A stretch of 64,000 nucleotides of DNA from Streptomyces sp. NBC_01485 (GCF_036227125.1 NZ_CP109435.1:4154001-4218000); one strand, 5' to 3'. Positions 31,319 through 40,202 are shown, numbered from the stretch's first letter. The notes: generated from the sequence alone by a model not told the origin. Made by a program: numbers and translations.

Positions 31319-31408
31319 TTATCTTCCGACCGCCGCCGCCACCGCGACCACCACGAACATCAGCACTAGCGCACCGGCCATGATCCGGTTCCGGGTCTTC
31401 GGGTCCAC
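31319..31408 (-). CDS. 29-residue single-span membrane peptide
   Basis: GTG at 31408 begins MDPKTRNRIMAGALVL and continues into a Val/Ala-rich helix ending VGR, then TAA. A basic N-terminus and one hydrophobic span of about 18 residues predict an N-in membrane microprotein. It starts 9 bases after the stop of the 2',3'-cyclic phosphodiesterase gene and so is probably co-transcribed. I have seen no function for it; the codon use (G/C third positions) is that of a real gene. Confidence 0.6.
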   Translation of the reverse strand: MDPKTRNRIMAGALVLMFVVVAVAAAVGR

Positions 31409-31417
31409 GCGTCGAGA

Positions 31418-31990
31418 CTAACCGGCCCCGCCGAGCGCCCAGCGCCCGACCGGCTCGTAACGCGGCTGCTCCCCCGCGACCCCGGACTTCGGCAGACTGC
31501 TGCGCACCAGCACCAGTTCCCCGACCGTCCAGGTACGGCCCTCGAAGGCGTCCAGCGCCTCGACGTACGCGCGCACATCCACCGCTTCCCGGCTACGGGC
31601 CAGGGTCAGGTGGGCCTTGTAGCGGCGGTGCTCCCCCGTCTCCAGGCCCGCCCTGCGCGCCGCCGCCTCCGCCCGGTCGGCCAGCAGCCGCAGGGCTGGC
31701 ACCTCCCCGGCCGCCCCCGCCCACAGCGCCCGCCCGTGCCCGAACTGTCCCCCGCCCCGCACCGCCAGCGCGAAGGGCGCACCGCGGTGCGCGGCCCGCT
31801 CCAGCCGCGCCGACAGCTCCGGTACGAGGTCGTCGTCGACCTCGCCGTAGAAGGCGAGGGTGAAGTGCCAGCCGGGCCGGCCCGTCCAGCGCAGCGCCTC
31901 AGCACCGGGCAGCTTGCGCAACTCCGTTACTTCGGCGGCGAGTTCACGGGTGACGTCCTCCGGGGGCAGTACGGCGGCGAAGAGTCTCAT
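31418..31990 (-). CDS. thpR: RNA 2',3'-cyclic phosphodiesterase (LigT/ThpR family)
   Basis: A 190-residue 2H phosphoesterase. The two signature motifs are HFTLAFYG (about residues 43-50) and HLTLARS (about 128-134), both H-X-T/S. The enzyme hydrolyses 2',3'-cyclic phosphates on RNA ends to 2'-phosphates. Starts with MRLFAAVLPPEDV at ATG 31990. Divergent from a GNAT gene with a 51 bp gap. The small membrane peptide gene follows in the same unit. Confidence 0.9.
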   Translation of the reverse strand: MRLFAAVLPPEDVTRELAAEVTELRKLPGAEALRWTGRPGWHFTLAFYGEVDDDLVPELSARLERAAHRGAPFALAVRGGGQFGHGRALWAGAAGEVPALRLLADRAEAAARRAGLETGEHRRYKAHLTLARSREAVDVRAYVEALDAFEGRTWTVGELVLVRSSLPKSGVAGEQPRYEPVGRWALGGAG

Positions 31991-32041
31991 GCCCCCGATT
32001 TTCCCGGCAGGCGCGGCCGGGCGCCCGGCATTATGGGCGCC

Positions 32042-32569
32042 ATGCAGATCACGCGGATCACGATCAGAGAAGGCGGACCCGACGACATCCCCGCGATACT
32101 CGCCATGCTCGACAGCAGCGTGGAGTGGCTGGTCGCGCAGGGGCGCACCCGGCAGTGGGGGACGAAGCCGCTGTCGGAGCACGCGAGGACGGTGGAGTCG
32201 GTCGCCCGGTACATGGAGGAGGGCGACGTGTTCATCGCCGAGGCCGACGGGGTGCCGGCCGCCACCCTCACCCTCACCGACGCGCCCGGCGCCTACCTCG
32301 CCCACCTCCCGCCGCCCGGCGAGCCCGAGCGGTACATCCACTGGCTGGCCTCCGACCGCCGTTTCAAGGGCCACGGCGTGGGCAGCGCCCTGCTGGCGCA
32401 CGCCGCCGAGGTGACCCGTCAGGCGGGCGTCTCCCTGCTCCGGGTGGACTGCTACGCGGGCGACGACGGCAAGCTCGTCGCCTACTACGAGGGCAACGGC
32501 TTCACCGCGACGGAGCCGTACACGACGAACGGCGACTGGCCGGGGCAGGTGCTGGCCCGGAGGGTGTGA
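32042..32569 (+). CDS. GNAT-family N-acetyltransferase
   Basis: A 175-residue GNAT enzyme. The acetyl-CoA-binding loop is RRFKGHGVGSALLAHAAE (R/Q-X2-G-X-G/A, about residues 103-120), followed by LLRVDCYAGDDGKLVAYYEGNGF (about 130-152), which is characteristic of small-molecule acetyltransferases. Substrate unknown. ATG 32042 is preferred; an ATG 9 bases upstream (32033) is possible. Divergent from thpR. Confidence 0.85.
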   Translation: MQITRITIREGGPDDIPAILAMLDSSVEWLVAQGRTRQWGTKPLSEHARTVESVARYMEEGDVFIAEADGVPAATLTLTDAPGAYLAHLPPPGEPERYIHWLASDRRFKGHGVGSALLAHAAEVTRQAGVSLLRVDCYAGDDGKLVAYYEGNGFTATEPYTTNGDWPGQVLARRV

Positions 32570-32611
32570 GCGCACGGGCGCGCCACGGCCACCCTCCGGG
32601 TGCACCCGCGC

Positions 32612-34015
32612 CTACGCCGCCGGAGCCAGCTCGCGTTCCCCGTTCTCGCTCTCCCCGTTCTCGCGCTTGCCGCCGTCCCGTGCCACGAACCGCACCCGTG
32701 GGTGCCCGTGGTGCCAGCCCACCGACAGGCGCAGGCCGCCGACGCGGGCCAGGACCAGGCCGACGGTGAGGGCGGCGACCGCCGCGACCGCGCCGCCGAC
32801 CGCGATGCCCGCCCGGACGCCGTACGCGTCCGTGATCCAGCCGGCGATCGGCGCGCCCACCGGCGAGCCGCCCAGGAACACCATCATGTAGAGGGCCATC
32901 ACGCGGCCCCGCATGGCCGGGTCGGTGCCCATCTGGATGGTGGTGTTCGCGGTGACGTTGACCGTCATGCCGAACATCCCGATCGGGGCCATGAGCAGGG
33001 CGAAGAGCCAGAGCGACGGGGCGCCCGCCGCGACGATCTCCATCACCCCGAAGGCCACCGCCGCCGCGATCATCACCCGCATCCGGGCCGTGCCCCGCCG
33101 GGCCGCCAGCAGCGCGCCCACCAGCGATCCGACCGCCATCAGCGTGTTGAAGAGGCTGTAGGCGCCGGCGCCCGCGTGGAAGACGTCGTCGGCGAAGGCG
33201 GAGAGGTAGACGGGGAAGTTGAAGCCGAAGGTGCCGATGAAACCGACGAGGACGATGGTCCAGGTCAGGTCCGGGCGCCCGGCGACGTACCGCAGTCCCT
33301 CGCGCAACTGGCCCTTGCCGCGCGGCGCGCGCTCCACGGCGTGCAGTTCGCGGGCGCGCATCAGCAGCAGGCCGGCGATGGGTGCGACGAAGGACAGGCC
33401 GTTGGCGAGGAACGCCCAGCCGGTGCCCACGCCGGTGATCATCAGGCCGGCGACGGCGGGGCCGACGAGGCGGGCGGACTGGAAGTTGGCGGAGTTGAGA
33501 CTGACCGCGTTCTGCAGTTGGTCCGGGCCGACCATCTCGGAGACGAAGGACTGGCGGGCCGGGTTGTCGACGACGGTCGCGAGTCCGACGGCGAAGGCGG
33601 CCACGTACACGTGCCACACCTCGACGTGGCCGGTGAGCGTCAGGGCGGCCAGCGCGATGCCGGTGACGGCCATCGCGGACTGCGTGAACAGCAGCGCGCG
33701 GCGCTTGGGGAGCCGGTCGACGAGGACGCCGCCGTAGAGGCCAAAGAGGAGCATCGGCAGGAACTGCAGGGCCGTCGTGACGCCGACGGCGGTCGCGGAG
33801 CCGGTGAGGCTGAGGACCAGCCAGTCCTGAGCTATCCGCTGCATCCAGGTGCCGATGTTGGAGACGACCTGGCCGAGGAAGAACAGCCGGTAGTTCCTGA
33901 CCTTCAGCGAGCTGAACATCGAGGACTTCGAGGACTTGCGGGCGGGTTCGGGGGTGGGCGGGGAGTCGTGGACGGCAGGTGCGGGGGCGGAGTCTGCTCC
34001 GGATCCCGAACTCAA
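32612..34015 (-). CDS. MFS transporter, MarR-linked efflux pump
   Basis: A 467-residue major facilitator of the MFS_3/enterobactin-exporter-like group, with about 12 helices from FRNYRLFF-like sequence after residue 50 (LKVRNYRLFFLGQVVSNIGTW). The loop 2-3 motif is DRLPKRRALLFT. A charged C-terminal tail (RENGESENGEREL) is low complexity. The probable start is TTG 34015, which has AGGAGG 9 bases upstream; no ATG or GTG is well placed. A frame running further upstream to 34180 would pass through the 9 bp repeat, coding SAL tripeptides. It follows the MarR gene in the same direction by 110 bp and is probably repressed by it. Confidence 0.85.
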   Translation of the reverse strand: MSSGSGADSAPAPAVHDSPPTPEPARKSSKSSMFSSLKVRNYRLFFLGQVVSNIGTWMQRIAQDWLVLSLTGSATAVGVTTALQFLPMLLFGLYGGVLVDRLPKRRALLFTQSAMAVTGIALAALTLTGHVEVWHVYVAAFAVGLATVVDNPARQSFVSEMVGPDQLQNAVSLNSANFQSARLVGPAVAGLMITGVGTGWAFLANGLSFVAPIAGLLLMRARELHAVERAPRGKGQLREGLRYVAGRPDLTWTIVLVGFIGTFGFNFPVYLSAFADDVFHAGAGAYSLFNTLMAVGSLVGALLAARRGTARMRVMIAAAVAFGVMEIVAAGAPSLWLFALLMAPIGMFGMTVNVTANTTIQMGTDPAMRGRVMALYMMVFLGGSPVGAPIAGWITDAYGVRAGIAVGGAVAAVAALTVGLVLARVGGLRLSVGWHHGHPRVRFVARDGGKRENGESENGERELAPAA

Positions 34016-34044
34016 AAGGGTTCGCCTCCTCTTGAACTGCTGGA

Positions 34045-34071
34045 CTGACAGGGCTGACAGGGCTGACAGGG
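34045..34071. repeat. 9 bp tandem repeat, three perfect copies
   Basis: CTGACAGGG at 34045, 34054 and 34063, continued by degenerate copies to about 34090. It lies between the MarR stop and the MFS start, 30 bp upstream of the TTG. Confidence 0.95.
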
Positions 34072-34125
34072 CTGAACTGACAGGACTGCTGGGCTGCTGG
34101 ACTGTTGTGTTGCTGCTGGACCGGC

Positions 34126-34563
34126 TTACAGGTGGGCGAGTTTCTCCAGTACGGGGGCGGCTGCGCGCAGTTTCGCCCACTCGTCCTCGTCGAGGCCGTC
34201 GACCAGGGTGGTCAGGAAGGCGTTCCGCTTGGCGCGGCTCTCCGCGAGCATGGCCTCGGCCTGTTCGGTCTTCGTGACGACCTTCTGGCGCCGGTCGTCC
34301 GGGTGCGGCTCCAGCCGGACCAGGCCCTTGGCCTCCAGCAGGGCCACGATGCGGGTCATCGAGGGCGGCTGCACGTGCTCCTTGCGGGCGAGCTCGCCCG
34401 GGGTGGCCTTGCCGCAGAGGGAGAGGGTGCCGAGCACCGACATCTCGGTCGGGCTCAGCGACTCGTCGACGCGCTGGTGCTTGAGCCGACGGGACAGCCG
34501 CATCACGGCGGATCGCAGGGAGTTCACGGCGGCCGTGTCGTCGCCATGGCTTAGGTCAGGCAT
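34126..34563 (-). CDS. MarR-family transcriptional regulator
   Basis: A 145-residue winged-helix repressor. SLSPTEMSVLGTLSLCGKATPGELARKEHVQPPSMTRIVALLEAKGLVRLEPHPDDRRQKVVTKTE-like order shows helix-turn-helix and the wing with the D-X-R-X-K signature (PDDRRQKVV, about residues 92-100). The ATG at 34563 is chosen because a -10 hexamer (TACGCT) ends only 6 bases before it, which implies a leaderless mRNA; a longer start at 34581 would lie inside the promoter. Regulates itself and the downstream MFS gene through the inverted repeat at 34568-34593 by inference. Confidence 0.88.
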   Translation of the reverse strand: MPDLSHGDDTAAVNSLRSAVMRLSRRLKHQRVDESLSPTEMSVLGTLSLCGKATPGELARKEHVQPPSMTRIVALLEAKGLVRLEPHPDDRRQKVVTKTEQAEAMLAESRAKRNAFLTTLVDGLDEDEWAKLRAAAPVLEKLAHL

Positions 34564-34567
34564 GTCT

Positions 34568-34597
34568 TTAGCGTAACTCATTACTCTCGCTAAACAA
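34568..34597 (-). promoter_or_regulatory. Promoter with overlapping MarR-type operator
   Basis: Leftward -35 TTGTTT (34597-34592), 16 bp spacer, -10 TACGCT (34575-34570). An inverted repeat TTAGCG/CGCTAA (34568-34573 and 34588-34593) with an inner GTAA/TTAC dyad covers the spacer and -10. This is a typical autoregulated MarR promoter. Confidence 0.65.
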
Positions 34598-34713
34598 GCC
34601 GGGCGGGCCGGGATTCCCGTGACCGTGGCCACGGAAACCTCATCGTCACTCGTACGAGTGATTCGGCAGCGGAAAGTGATCGAAGTGCGGTACGCGCCCG
34701 CGACCCTCGTCTC

Positions 34714-34896
34714 ATGGGGACCAGTGTGCTCAGCCTGCGGATAGACGGGGAGCTGCTCGAGCGGCTCCGGCAGCATGCCGCGAAACGCGGAATGAGCGTC
34801 CAGGACTATGTCGTCCAGACGCTCATTCGCGATGACTTCGACGAGCGGTTCCAGACCGCCGTCGACGAGACGGAGAAGTTCTACGGGCTCACGTGA
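34714..34896 (+). CDS. Ribbon-helix-helix (CopG/Arc-type) small DNA-binding protein
   Basis: A 60-residue protein: strand SVLSLRIDGELLERLRQHAAKRGMSVQDYVVQTLIRDDF gives the ribbon and two helices expected of an RHH fold, with a short acidic C-terminus. Similar proteins are antitoxins or stand-alone repressors; no toxin gene adjoins it here. ATG 34714, codon use typical. It converges on the purine permease gene with a 15 bp gap. Confidence 0.75.
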   Translation: MGTSVLSLRIDGELLERLRQHAAKRGMSVQDYVVQTLIRDDFDERFQTAVDETEKFYGLT

Positions 34897-34911
34897 GCGG
34901 CACCGGGCCGT

Positions 34912-36318
34912 TCACGTCAGACCGAGGGCCGGCATCAGGTAGTAGAAGGCGAAGACGGCGGAGACCACGTACATCGGCACCGGGACGTCCCGGCCGCGCC
35001 CGGCCGCCAGGCGCAGCACCACGAAGGTGATGAAGCCCATGCCGATGCCGTTGGTGATCGAGTAGGTGAACGGCATCATCACCATGGTGACGAAGGCCGG
35101 GACGGCGATGGTGTGGTCGGCCCAGTCGATCTCCTTGACCGAGCCGGCCAGGATCAGGTAGCCCACCGCGAGCAGCGCCGGGGTGGCCGCCTGGGACGGG
35201 ACCATCGTGGCGACGGGCGTGAGGAACAGCGCTACGGCGAAGAGGCCGCCCGTGACCAGGTTCGCGAGGCCGGTGCGGGCGCCCTCGCCGACGCCGGCCG
35301 TGGACTCCACGAAGCAGGTGGTGGCCGAGGAGGAACTGGCGCCGCCCGCGGCGACCGCGATGCCGTCGACGAAGAGCACCTTGTTGATGCCGGGCATCTC
35401 GCCCTTGGCGTCGGTCAGCTTCGCCTCGTCGGAGACGCCCATGATCGTGCCCATGGCGTCGAAGAAGCACGACAGCAGGACGGTGAAGACGAAGAGGACG
35501 CCGGTCAGCACGCCGACCTTGCCGAACCCGCCGAAGAGGCTGACGTCGCCGATGAGCCCGAAGTCGGGGGAGGCGACGGGGTTGCCGGGCCACTCGGGGG
35601 TGGTGAGGCCCCAGGAGGGGATCGTGGCGACGGCGTCGACGACCAGCGCGAGGGCGGTCATCGCGACGATCGAGATGAGGATCGCGCCGGGCACCTTGCG
35701 GGTGATCAGCGCCAGCGTGAGCAGGGCGCCCAGGACGAAGACGAGGACCGGCCAGCCATTGAGGTGACCGTCCGCGCCGAGCTGAAGCGGGACGGTGGTG
35801 TGGGCGACGTCCGGGATGCGGCTGACGAAGCCGGAGTCGACGAGCCCGATCAGCATGATGAACAGGCCGATACCGATCGAGATCGCCTTGCGCAGTCCGA
35901 ACGGCACCGCGTTCATCACGCGCTCGCGCAGACCGGTGGCGACCAGGAGCATGACCACGAGACCGGCCAGCACGACCATGCCCATGGCGTCCGGCCAGGA
36001 CATGCGGGGCGCGAGCTGGAGGGCGACCACCGAGTTCACGCCGAGGCCGGCGGCCAGCGCGATGGGCACGTTGCCGACCACGCCCATGAGGAGGGTGGTG
36101 AAGGCCGCCGTCACACAGGTGGCGGTGACCAGTTGGCCGTGATCGAGCTGGTGCCCGTACATGTCCTTCGCGCTGCCGAGGATGATCGGGTTCAGCACGA
36201 TGATGTACGCCATGGCGAAGAAGGTGGCGAAACCGCCCCGGATCTCGCGCGGCAGCGTGCTGCCCCGCTCGGAGACGCGGAAGTAGCGGTCGAGGGCGCC
36301 GTGAGCGGGGCTGGACAT
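34912..36318 (-). CDS. NCS2-family purine permease (AzgA-like guanine/hypoxanthine)
   Basis: A 468-residue polytopic membrane protein with about 12-14 helices. It shows the AzgA-subfamily hallmarks: REIRGGFATFFAMAYIIVLNP at the start (residues 25-45), GLGVNSVVA near helix 3 (about 95), and SSATTCFVESTAGVGEGARTGLANLVTG (about residues 330-355). AzgA transporters take up guanine, hypoxanthine and adenine with protons. The ATG at 36318 is preceded by TAGGAAA. Divergent from the DUF2530 gene, with an inverted repeat in the shared promoter. Confidence 0.9.
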   Translation of the reverse strand: MSSPAHGALDRYFRVSERGSTLPREIRGGFATFFAMAYIIVLNPIILGSAKDMYGHQLDHGQLVTATCVTAAFTTLLMGVVGNVPIALAAGLGVNSVVALQLAPRMSWPDAMGMVVLAGLVVMLLVATGLRERVMNAVPFGLRKAISIGIGLFIMLIGLVDSGFVSRIPDVAHTTVPLQLGADGHLNGWPVLVFVLGALLTLALITRKVPGAILISIVAMTALALVVDAVATIPSWGLTTPEWPGNPVASPDFGLIGDVSLFGGFGKVGVLTGVLFVFTVLLSCFFDAMGTIMGVSDEAKLTDAKGEMPGINKVLFVDGIAVAAGGASSSSATTCFVESTAGVGEGARTGLANLVTGGLFAVALFLTPVATMVPSQAATPALLAVGYLILAGSVKEIDWADHTIAVPAFVTMVMMPFTYSITNGIGMGFITFVVLRLAAGRGRDVPVPMYVVSAVFAFYYLMPALGLT

Positions 36319-36372
36319 GTTTTTGGCGTTTCCTACGAAGAGAAGTGGTCAGACATAAAACCGTTTCAGTAT

Positions 36373-36387
36373 GAACGTATAGCGTTC
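36373..36387. promoter_or_regulatory. Inverted repeat in the purine permease promoter region
   Basis: GAACG-TATAG-CGTTC, arms of 5 bp in an AT-richer segment (36340-36420), 55 bp upstream of the permease start. A candidate operator; the regulator is not identifiable. Confidence 0.35.
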
Positions 36388-36466
36388 GAATCAGCCATCT
36401 CCGCGCGTAGATACGCTTAGCTGCGCATGGATATGACCGCCTCGTACCGCCTCGTAAGCTGTGCCC

Positions 36467-36754
36467 ATGGCCGCGTTTTTCTCGGGACCCACCAAGCACG
36501 AGGCGCCGGAGCCCCTGGAGGGCCCCGTCGTCGCCACCGTCACCGGCGGCACGATCCTCTGGTTCGTCCTCTTCCTCCTCCAGCTCCCCTTCTACGGCCG
36601 GCTGGACGACCACGGTCATCTGTGGTGGCTGTGGACCTGCCTCGCGGGCGCCGGGCTCGGGCTGATCGGCATCTGGTACGTCCGCAGGCGGGACGCGGCG
36701 ATCAAGCGGGACGCGGTCGACCGAGCCGACCGACAGGACCCCGAGCCCCAGTAG
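36467..36754 (+). CDS. DUF2530 small membrane protein
   Basis: A 95-residue protein with two predicted transmembrane helices (VATVTGGTILWFVLFLLQLPFYG, about 22-44, and WWLWTCLAGAGLGLIGIWYV, about 53-72) and a charged C-terminal tail (RRRDAAIKRDAVDRADRQD). This pattern fits the actinobacterial DUF2530 family; function unknown. ATG 36467 chosen; GTG at 36461 would add two residues. Located between the divergent permease and the P-type ATPase. Confidence 0.75.
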   Translation: MAAFFSGPTKHEAPEPLEGPVVATVTGGTILWFVLFLLQLPFYGRLDDHGHLWWLWTCLAGAGLGLIGIWYVRRRDAAIKRDAVDRADRQDPEPQ

Positions 36755-36864
36755 GGGCGGGCGTACAACCCGGGCACTAGCCGCGCCCTCCCCCGTCCTC
36801 CCCTGGTCGGATCTTCGGCGTGCTCGGGGGGTGAACCCCCAAATCCGCACGTACCGTCGATTCC

Positions 36865-39234
36865 ATGGCCCACACCGACGCACCCGCCTCCGTGCCGACG
36901 ACGGCGACCGGCCTGACCGCCGCCGAGGTCGCGGACCGCGTGGCGCGCGGTCAGGTGAACGACGTACCCGTGCGCAGCAGCCGCTCGGTCGGCGAGATCG
37001 TCCGGGCGAACGTGTTCACCCGGTTCAACGCGATCATCGGCGTCCTGTGGGTGGTGATGCTCGCCGTCGCGCCCATCCAGGACGGCCTGTTCGGGTTCGT
37101 GATCCTCGCCAACACGGGGATCGGCATCATCCAGGAGTGGCGGGCGAAGCAGACCCTGGACTCCCTCGCGGTCGTCGGCGAGGCCCGCCCAACCGTCCGC
37201 CGCGACGGCACGGCGACCGAGGTCACCACCTCCGCACTCGTCCTGGACGACGTCATCGAGATCGGGCCCGGGGACAAGGTCGCCGTGGACGGGGTGTGCG
37301 TCGAGGCGGACGGGCTGGAGATCGACGAGTCGCTGCTCACCGGCGAGGCCGACCCCGTTGTGAAGCGGCCCGGCGACCAGGTCATGTCGGGCAGCTTCGT
37401 GGTGGCCGGCGGCGGCGCGTTCCGGGCCACCAAGGTCGGCCGCGAGGCCTACGCCGCCCAGCTCGCCGAGGAGGCGTCCCGCTTCACGCTCGTCCACTCC
37501 GAGCTGCGCTCCGGCATCTCCACGATCCTCAAGTACGTGACGTGGATGATGATCCCGGCCGCGATCGGCCTGGTCGTCACGCAACTGTTCGTGAAGAACA
37601 ACGGCTTCAAGGACTCGGTCGCGCGCACCATCGGCGGCATCGTCCCGATGGTCCCGGAGGGGCTGGTCCTGCTCACCTCCGTCGCCTTCGCGATCGGCGT
37701 CATCCGGCTTGGCCGGAAACAGTGCCTCGTGCAGGAGCTTCCGGCGATCGAGGGCCTGGCCCGCGTCGACACCGTCTGCCTGGACAAGACCGGCACCCTC
37801 ACCGAGGGCGGCATGGACGTCACCGAGCTCAGGATGCTCGACGGCTTCGACGAGACGTACGTACGGCGGGTGCTCGGCTCCCTCGGGGAGTCGGATCCCC
37901 GGCCGAACGCCTCGCTGAAGGCGATCATCGACGCCTATCCGGACGTCGAGGAGTGGCGCTGCACCGAGTCGCTGCCCTTCTCCTCCGCCCGCAAGTACAG
38001 CGGGGCGAGCTTCAGCGAGGGCAACGGGGAGAACAACACCTGGCTGCTGGGAGCGCCGGACGTGCTGCTGACCGACGGCGCGCCCGCCCTCGCCGAGACC
38101 GGGCGGCTCAACGAGCAGGGCCTGCGGGTGCTGCTGCTGGCCCGCGCCGCCCGCGACCTCGACGATCCCGAACCCGCGCACGGCGCCCGGCCCGCCGCGC
38201 TCGTCGTCCTGGAACAGCGGCTGCGGCCCGACGCCGCCGACACGCTGCGCTACTTCGCCGAGCAGGACGTCCACGCCAAGGTCATCTCCGGCGACAACGC
38301 GGTGTCGGTGGGGGCGGTGGCCGCGAAGCTGGGGCTAGACGGCCGTACGGTCGACGCGCGCCGGCTGCCCGCCGAGCGGGCGGGCATGGGGCAGGCGCTG
38401 GACGAGGGCACGGTGTTCGGGCGGGTCACCCCGCAGCAGAAGCGGGACATGGTCGGCGCGCTGCAGTCACGGGGGCACACGGTGGCGATGACCGGGGACG
38501 GCGTCAACGACGTCCTCGCGCTGAAGGACGCCGACATCGGCGTGGCGATGGGGTCGGGCTCCGAGGCCACCCGGGCGGTCGCGCAGATCGTGCTGCTGAA
38601 CAACAGCTTCGCGACGCTGCCGTCGGTGGTGGCGGAGGGCCGGCGGGTCATCGGCAACATCACCCGGGTGGCGACCCTGTTCCTGGTGAAGACGGTCTAC
38701 TCGGTGCTGCTGGCCCTGCTGGTGGTGTGCTGGCAGGTCGAATACCCGTTCCTGCCACGCCACTTGACCCTTCTGTCCACCCTCACCATCGGCATCCCGG
38801 CCTTCTTCCTCGCCCTCGCCCCCAACACCGAACGGGCCCGCCCGCACTTCGTACGGCGCGTGATGCGGTACTCGATCCCGGGCGGGGTCATCGCGGGCGT
38901 CGCCACCTTCGTGACGTATCTGACGGCACGTCACTACTACGTGGGCGAGGGCTCGTTGGACGCGGAGACCAGCGCGGCGACCCTCACTCTGTTCCTGGTC
39001 TCGATGTGGGTCCTGGCGATCATCGCCCGCCCGTACACGTGGTGGCGGGTGCTGCTGGTGGCCTCGATGGGGGCGGCGTTCCTGGTGGTGCTGATCGTCC
39101 CGTCGCTCCAGGACTTCTTCGCGCTGAAGCTCGTCGGGACGGCGATGCCGTGGATCGCGGTGGGGGTGGCGGGGGTGGCGGCGGTCGCCCTGGAGTTCTC
39201 CTGGAAATGGGTCGACCACCGCCACCCTGCCTGA
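36865..39234 (+). CDS. Cation-translocating P-type ATPase (CtpE-like)
   Basis: A 789-residue P-type ATPase pump. Actuator loop TGEADP is at about residue 156. The TM4 motif is VPEGLVLLTSVAF (PEGL, about 272), the phosphorylation site Asp lies in CLDKTGTLTEGG (about 307), and the hinge is MTGDGVNDVLALKDADIGVAMGSGSEATRAVA (about 540-570). There are about ten helices with a C-terminal bundle typical of P2-like pumps. There is no CPC metal motif, so it is not a heavy-metal P1B pump. The closest type known to me is mycobacterial CtpE, a calcium transporter. Start ATG 36865, where homology begins. Confidence 0.88.
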   Translation: MAHTDAPASVPTTATGLTAAEVADRVARGQVNDVPVRSSRSVGEIVRANVFTRFNAIIGVLWVVMLAVAPIQDGLFGFVILANTGIGIIQEWRAKQTLDSLAVVGEARPTVRRDGTATEVTTSALVLDDVIEIGPGDKVAVDGVCVEADGLEIDESLLTGEADPVVKRPGDQVMSGSFVVAGGGAFRATKVGREAYAAQLAEEASRFTLVHSELRSGISTILKYVTWMMIPAAIGLVVTQLFVKNNGFKDSVARTIGGIVPMVPEGLVLLTSVAFAIGVIRLGRKQCLVQELPAIEGLARVDTVCLDKTGTLTEGGMDVTELRMLDGFDETYVRRVLGSLGESDPRPNASLKAIIDAYPDVEEWRCTESLPFSSARKYSGASFSEGNGENNTWLLGAPDVLLTDGAPALAETGRLNEQGLRVLLLARAARDLDDPEPAHGARPAALVVLEQRLRPDAADTLRYFAEQDVHAKVISGDNAVSVGAVAAKLGLDGRTVDARRLPAERAGMGQALDEGTVFGRVTPQQKRDMVGALQSRGHTVAMTGDGVNDVLALKDADIGVAMGSGSEATRAVAQIVLLNNSFATLPSVVAEGRRVIGNITRVATLFLVKTVYSVLLALLVVCWQVEYPFLPRHLTLLSTLTIGIPAFFLALAPNTERARPHFVRRVMRYSIPGGVIAGVATFVTYLTARHYYVGEGSLDAETSAATLTLFLVSMWVLAIIARPYTWWRVLLVASMGAAFLVVLIVPSLQDFFALKLVGTAMPWIAVGVAGVAAVALEFSWKWVDHRHPA

Positions 39235-39247
39235 CGGCGTACTACGT

Positions 39248-39275
39248 ACCGCTTACCGCTTACCGCTTACCGCTT
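39248..39275. repeat. 7 bp tandem repeat, four copies
   Basis: ACCGCTT repeated at 39248, 39255, 39262 and 39269, running into the stop codon of the leftward secreted protein gene, between convergent genes. Confidence 0.95.
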
Positions 39276-40080
39276 ACTTCACGTCGACGAAGTCGCCCGC
39301 GGCGCTGACCGCCGGGGTCGTCGTGGTGCCGGCGAAGGTGTAGCGGTAGGAGCCGTCCACGCCCGCCTTGACGGTGGTGGACAGGCCGCCGGTCGAGCTC
39401 GTCTTGACGGTCTTGACCGTGGTGTAGGTGGTGCTGCCGTTCTTCTTGAACTGCAGCTGCACCGGCTGGGCCGCGTAACCGGCGTACTTGCTGGTGTCCC
39501 AGTTGGCGCGGCTCAGCTTGCCCGTGACGGTGATCGTCTTGCCCTTCTTCACCGGCTCCGGCGCGGCGTTGACCGTCAGCTGGGCCTGGCGCTGGACGTT
39601 GCTGGTTCCGAAGCCGGTCTGCGTGGTGATCCCGCCGTTGCTGCCCACAGCGAGGGCGCCCAGCTTCCACGTACCCGCGTCGGCGTTGGTCAGGTCCTCG
39701 GTGTCGTCGGAGGAGGCCGGGCGGAACTCGACCTTGGCCGTGCAGTTCAGGACAGTCGAGGAGACCGTCGTGCACGTGCCGGGGTTGTCGCCGCCGAAGG
39801 AATTGCCCTCCAGATCGAGCGTGGTGCCGCGGTAGAAGGCCGGGCCGCTCTGGAAGGAGCTCGCGCTCAGGCTCGCGGGCTTCGTCACCGTGTAGGTCGC
39901 GGTGACCGTGAGCTTGCCCGTGGTGCCGACCACGATGTTCTTGCCCGCGTTGACCTTGACCTTGGAGAAGGTGACGGCGGGGCCGACCGGAGCAGCGGGA
40001 GCGGCCTGCGCGGCCGGGACGGCGAAGGCCGAGAGAGCGACGGCGCCGGAAGCGGCGAGGGCGAGGGCGCGTATGCGCAT
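39274..40080 (-). CDS. Secreted Ig-like domain protein (paralog A)
   Basis: A 268-residue exported protein with signal peptide MRIRALALAASGAVALSAFA ending at AQA. The middle (about 30-155) has a beta-rich region with a Cys pair (GTCTTVSSTVLNCTAK). The C-terminal 100 residues form an Ig-like beta-sandwich (PEPVKKGKTITVTGKLSRANWD, then STGGLSTTVKAGVDGSYRY, ending DFVDVK) common in Streptomyces secreted proteins. The C-terminal domain is nearly the same as in the next gene (40203-41135), showing tandem duplication. Ligand or function unknown. ATG 40080 follows a weak GGGGAA ribosome site. Confidence 0.8.
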   Translation of the reverse strand: MRIRALALAASGAVALSAFAVPAAQAAPAAPVGPAVTFSKVKVNAGKNIVVGTTGKLTVTATYTVTKPASLSASSFQSGPAFYRGTTLDLEGNSFGGDNPGTCTTVSSTVLNCTAKVEFRPASSDDTEDLTNADAGTWKLGALAVGSNGGITTQTGFGTSNVQRQAQLTVNAAPEPVKKGKTITVTGKLSRANWDTSKYAGYAAQPVQLQFKKNGSTTYTTVKTVKTSSTGGLSTTVKAGVDGSYRYTFAGTTTTPAVSAAGDFVDVK

Positions 40081-40202
40081 GTGCGTTCCCCAGATGGAGG
40101 AGTGATCTCGGAGTCTGTTGACTCGTTGGGTGAGATCCGTGATGGATGGTGCGAGTTGCACGAGAAAAGGTAAGGAAACGTGAGAAGTCGTCCCGTACCT
40201 GA

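Noticed and set aside
34714..34896. Toxin-antitoxin pair based on the ribbon-helix-helix protein
   Set aside because: No toxin-sized partner gene adjoins it; neighbours are a MarR gene and a purine permease.
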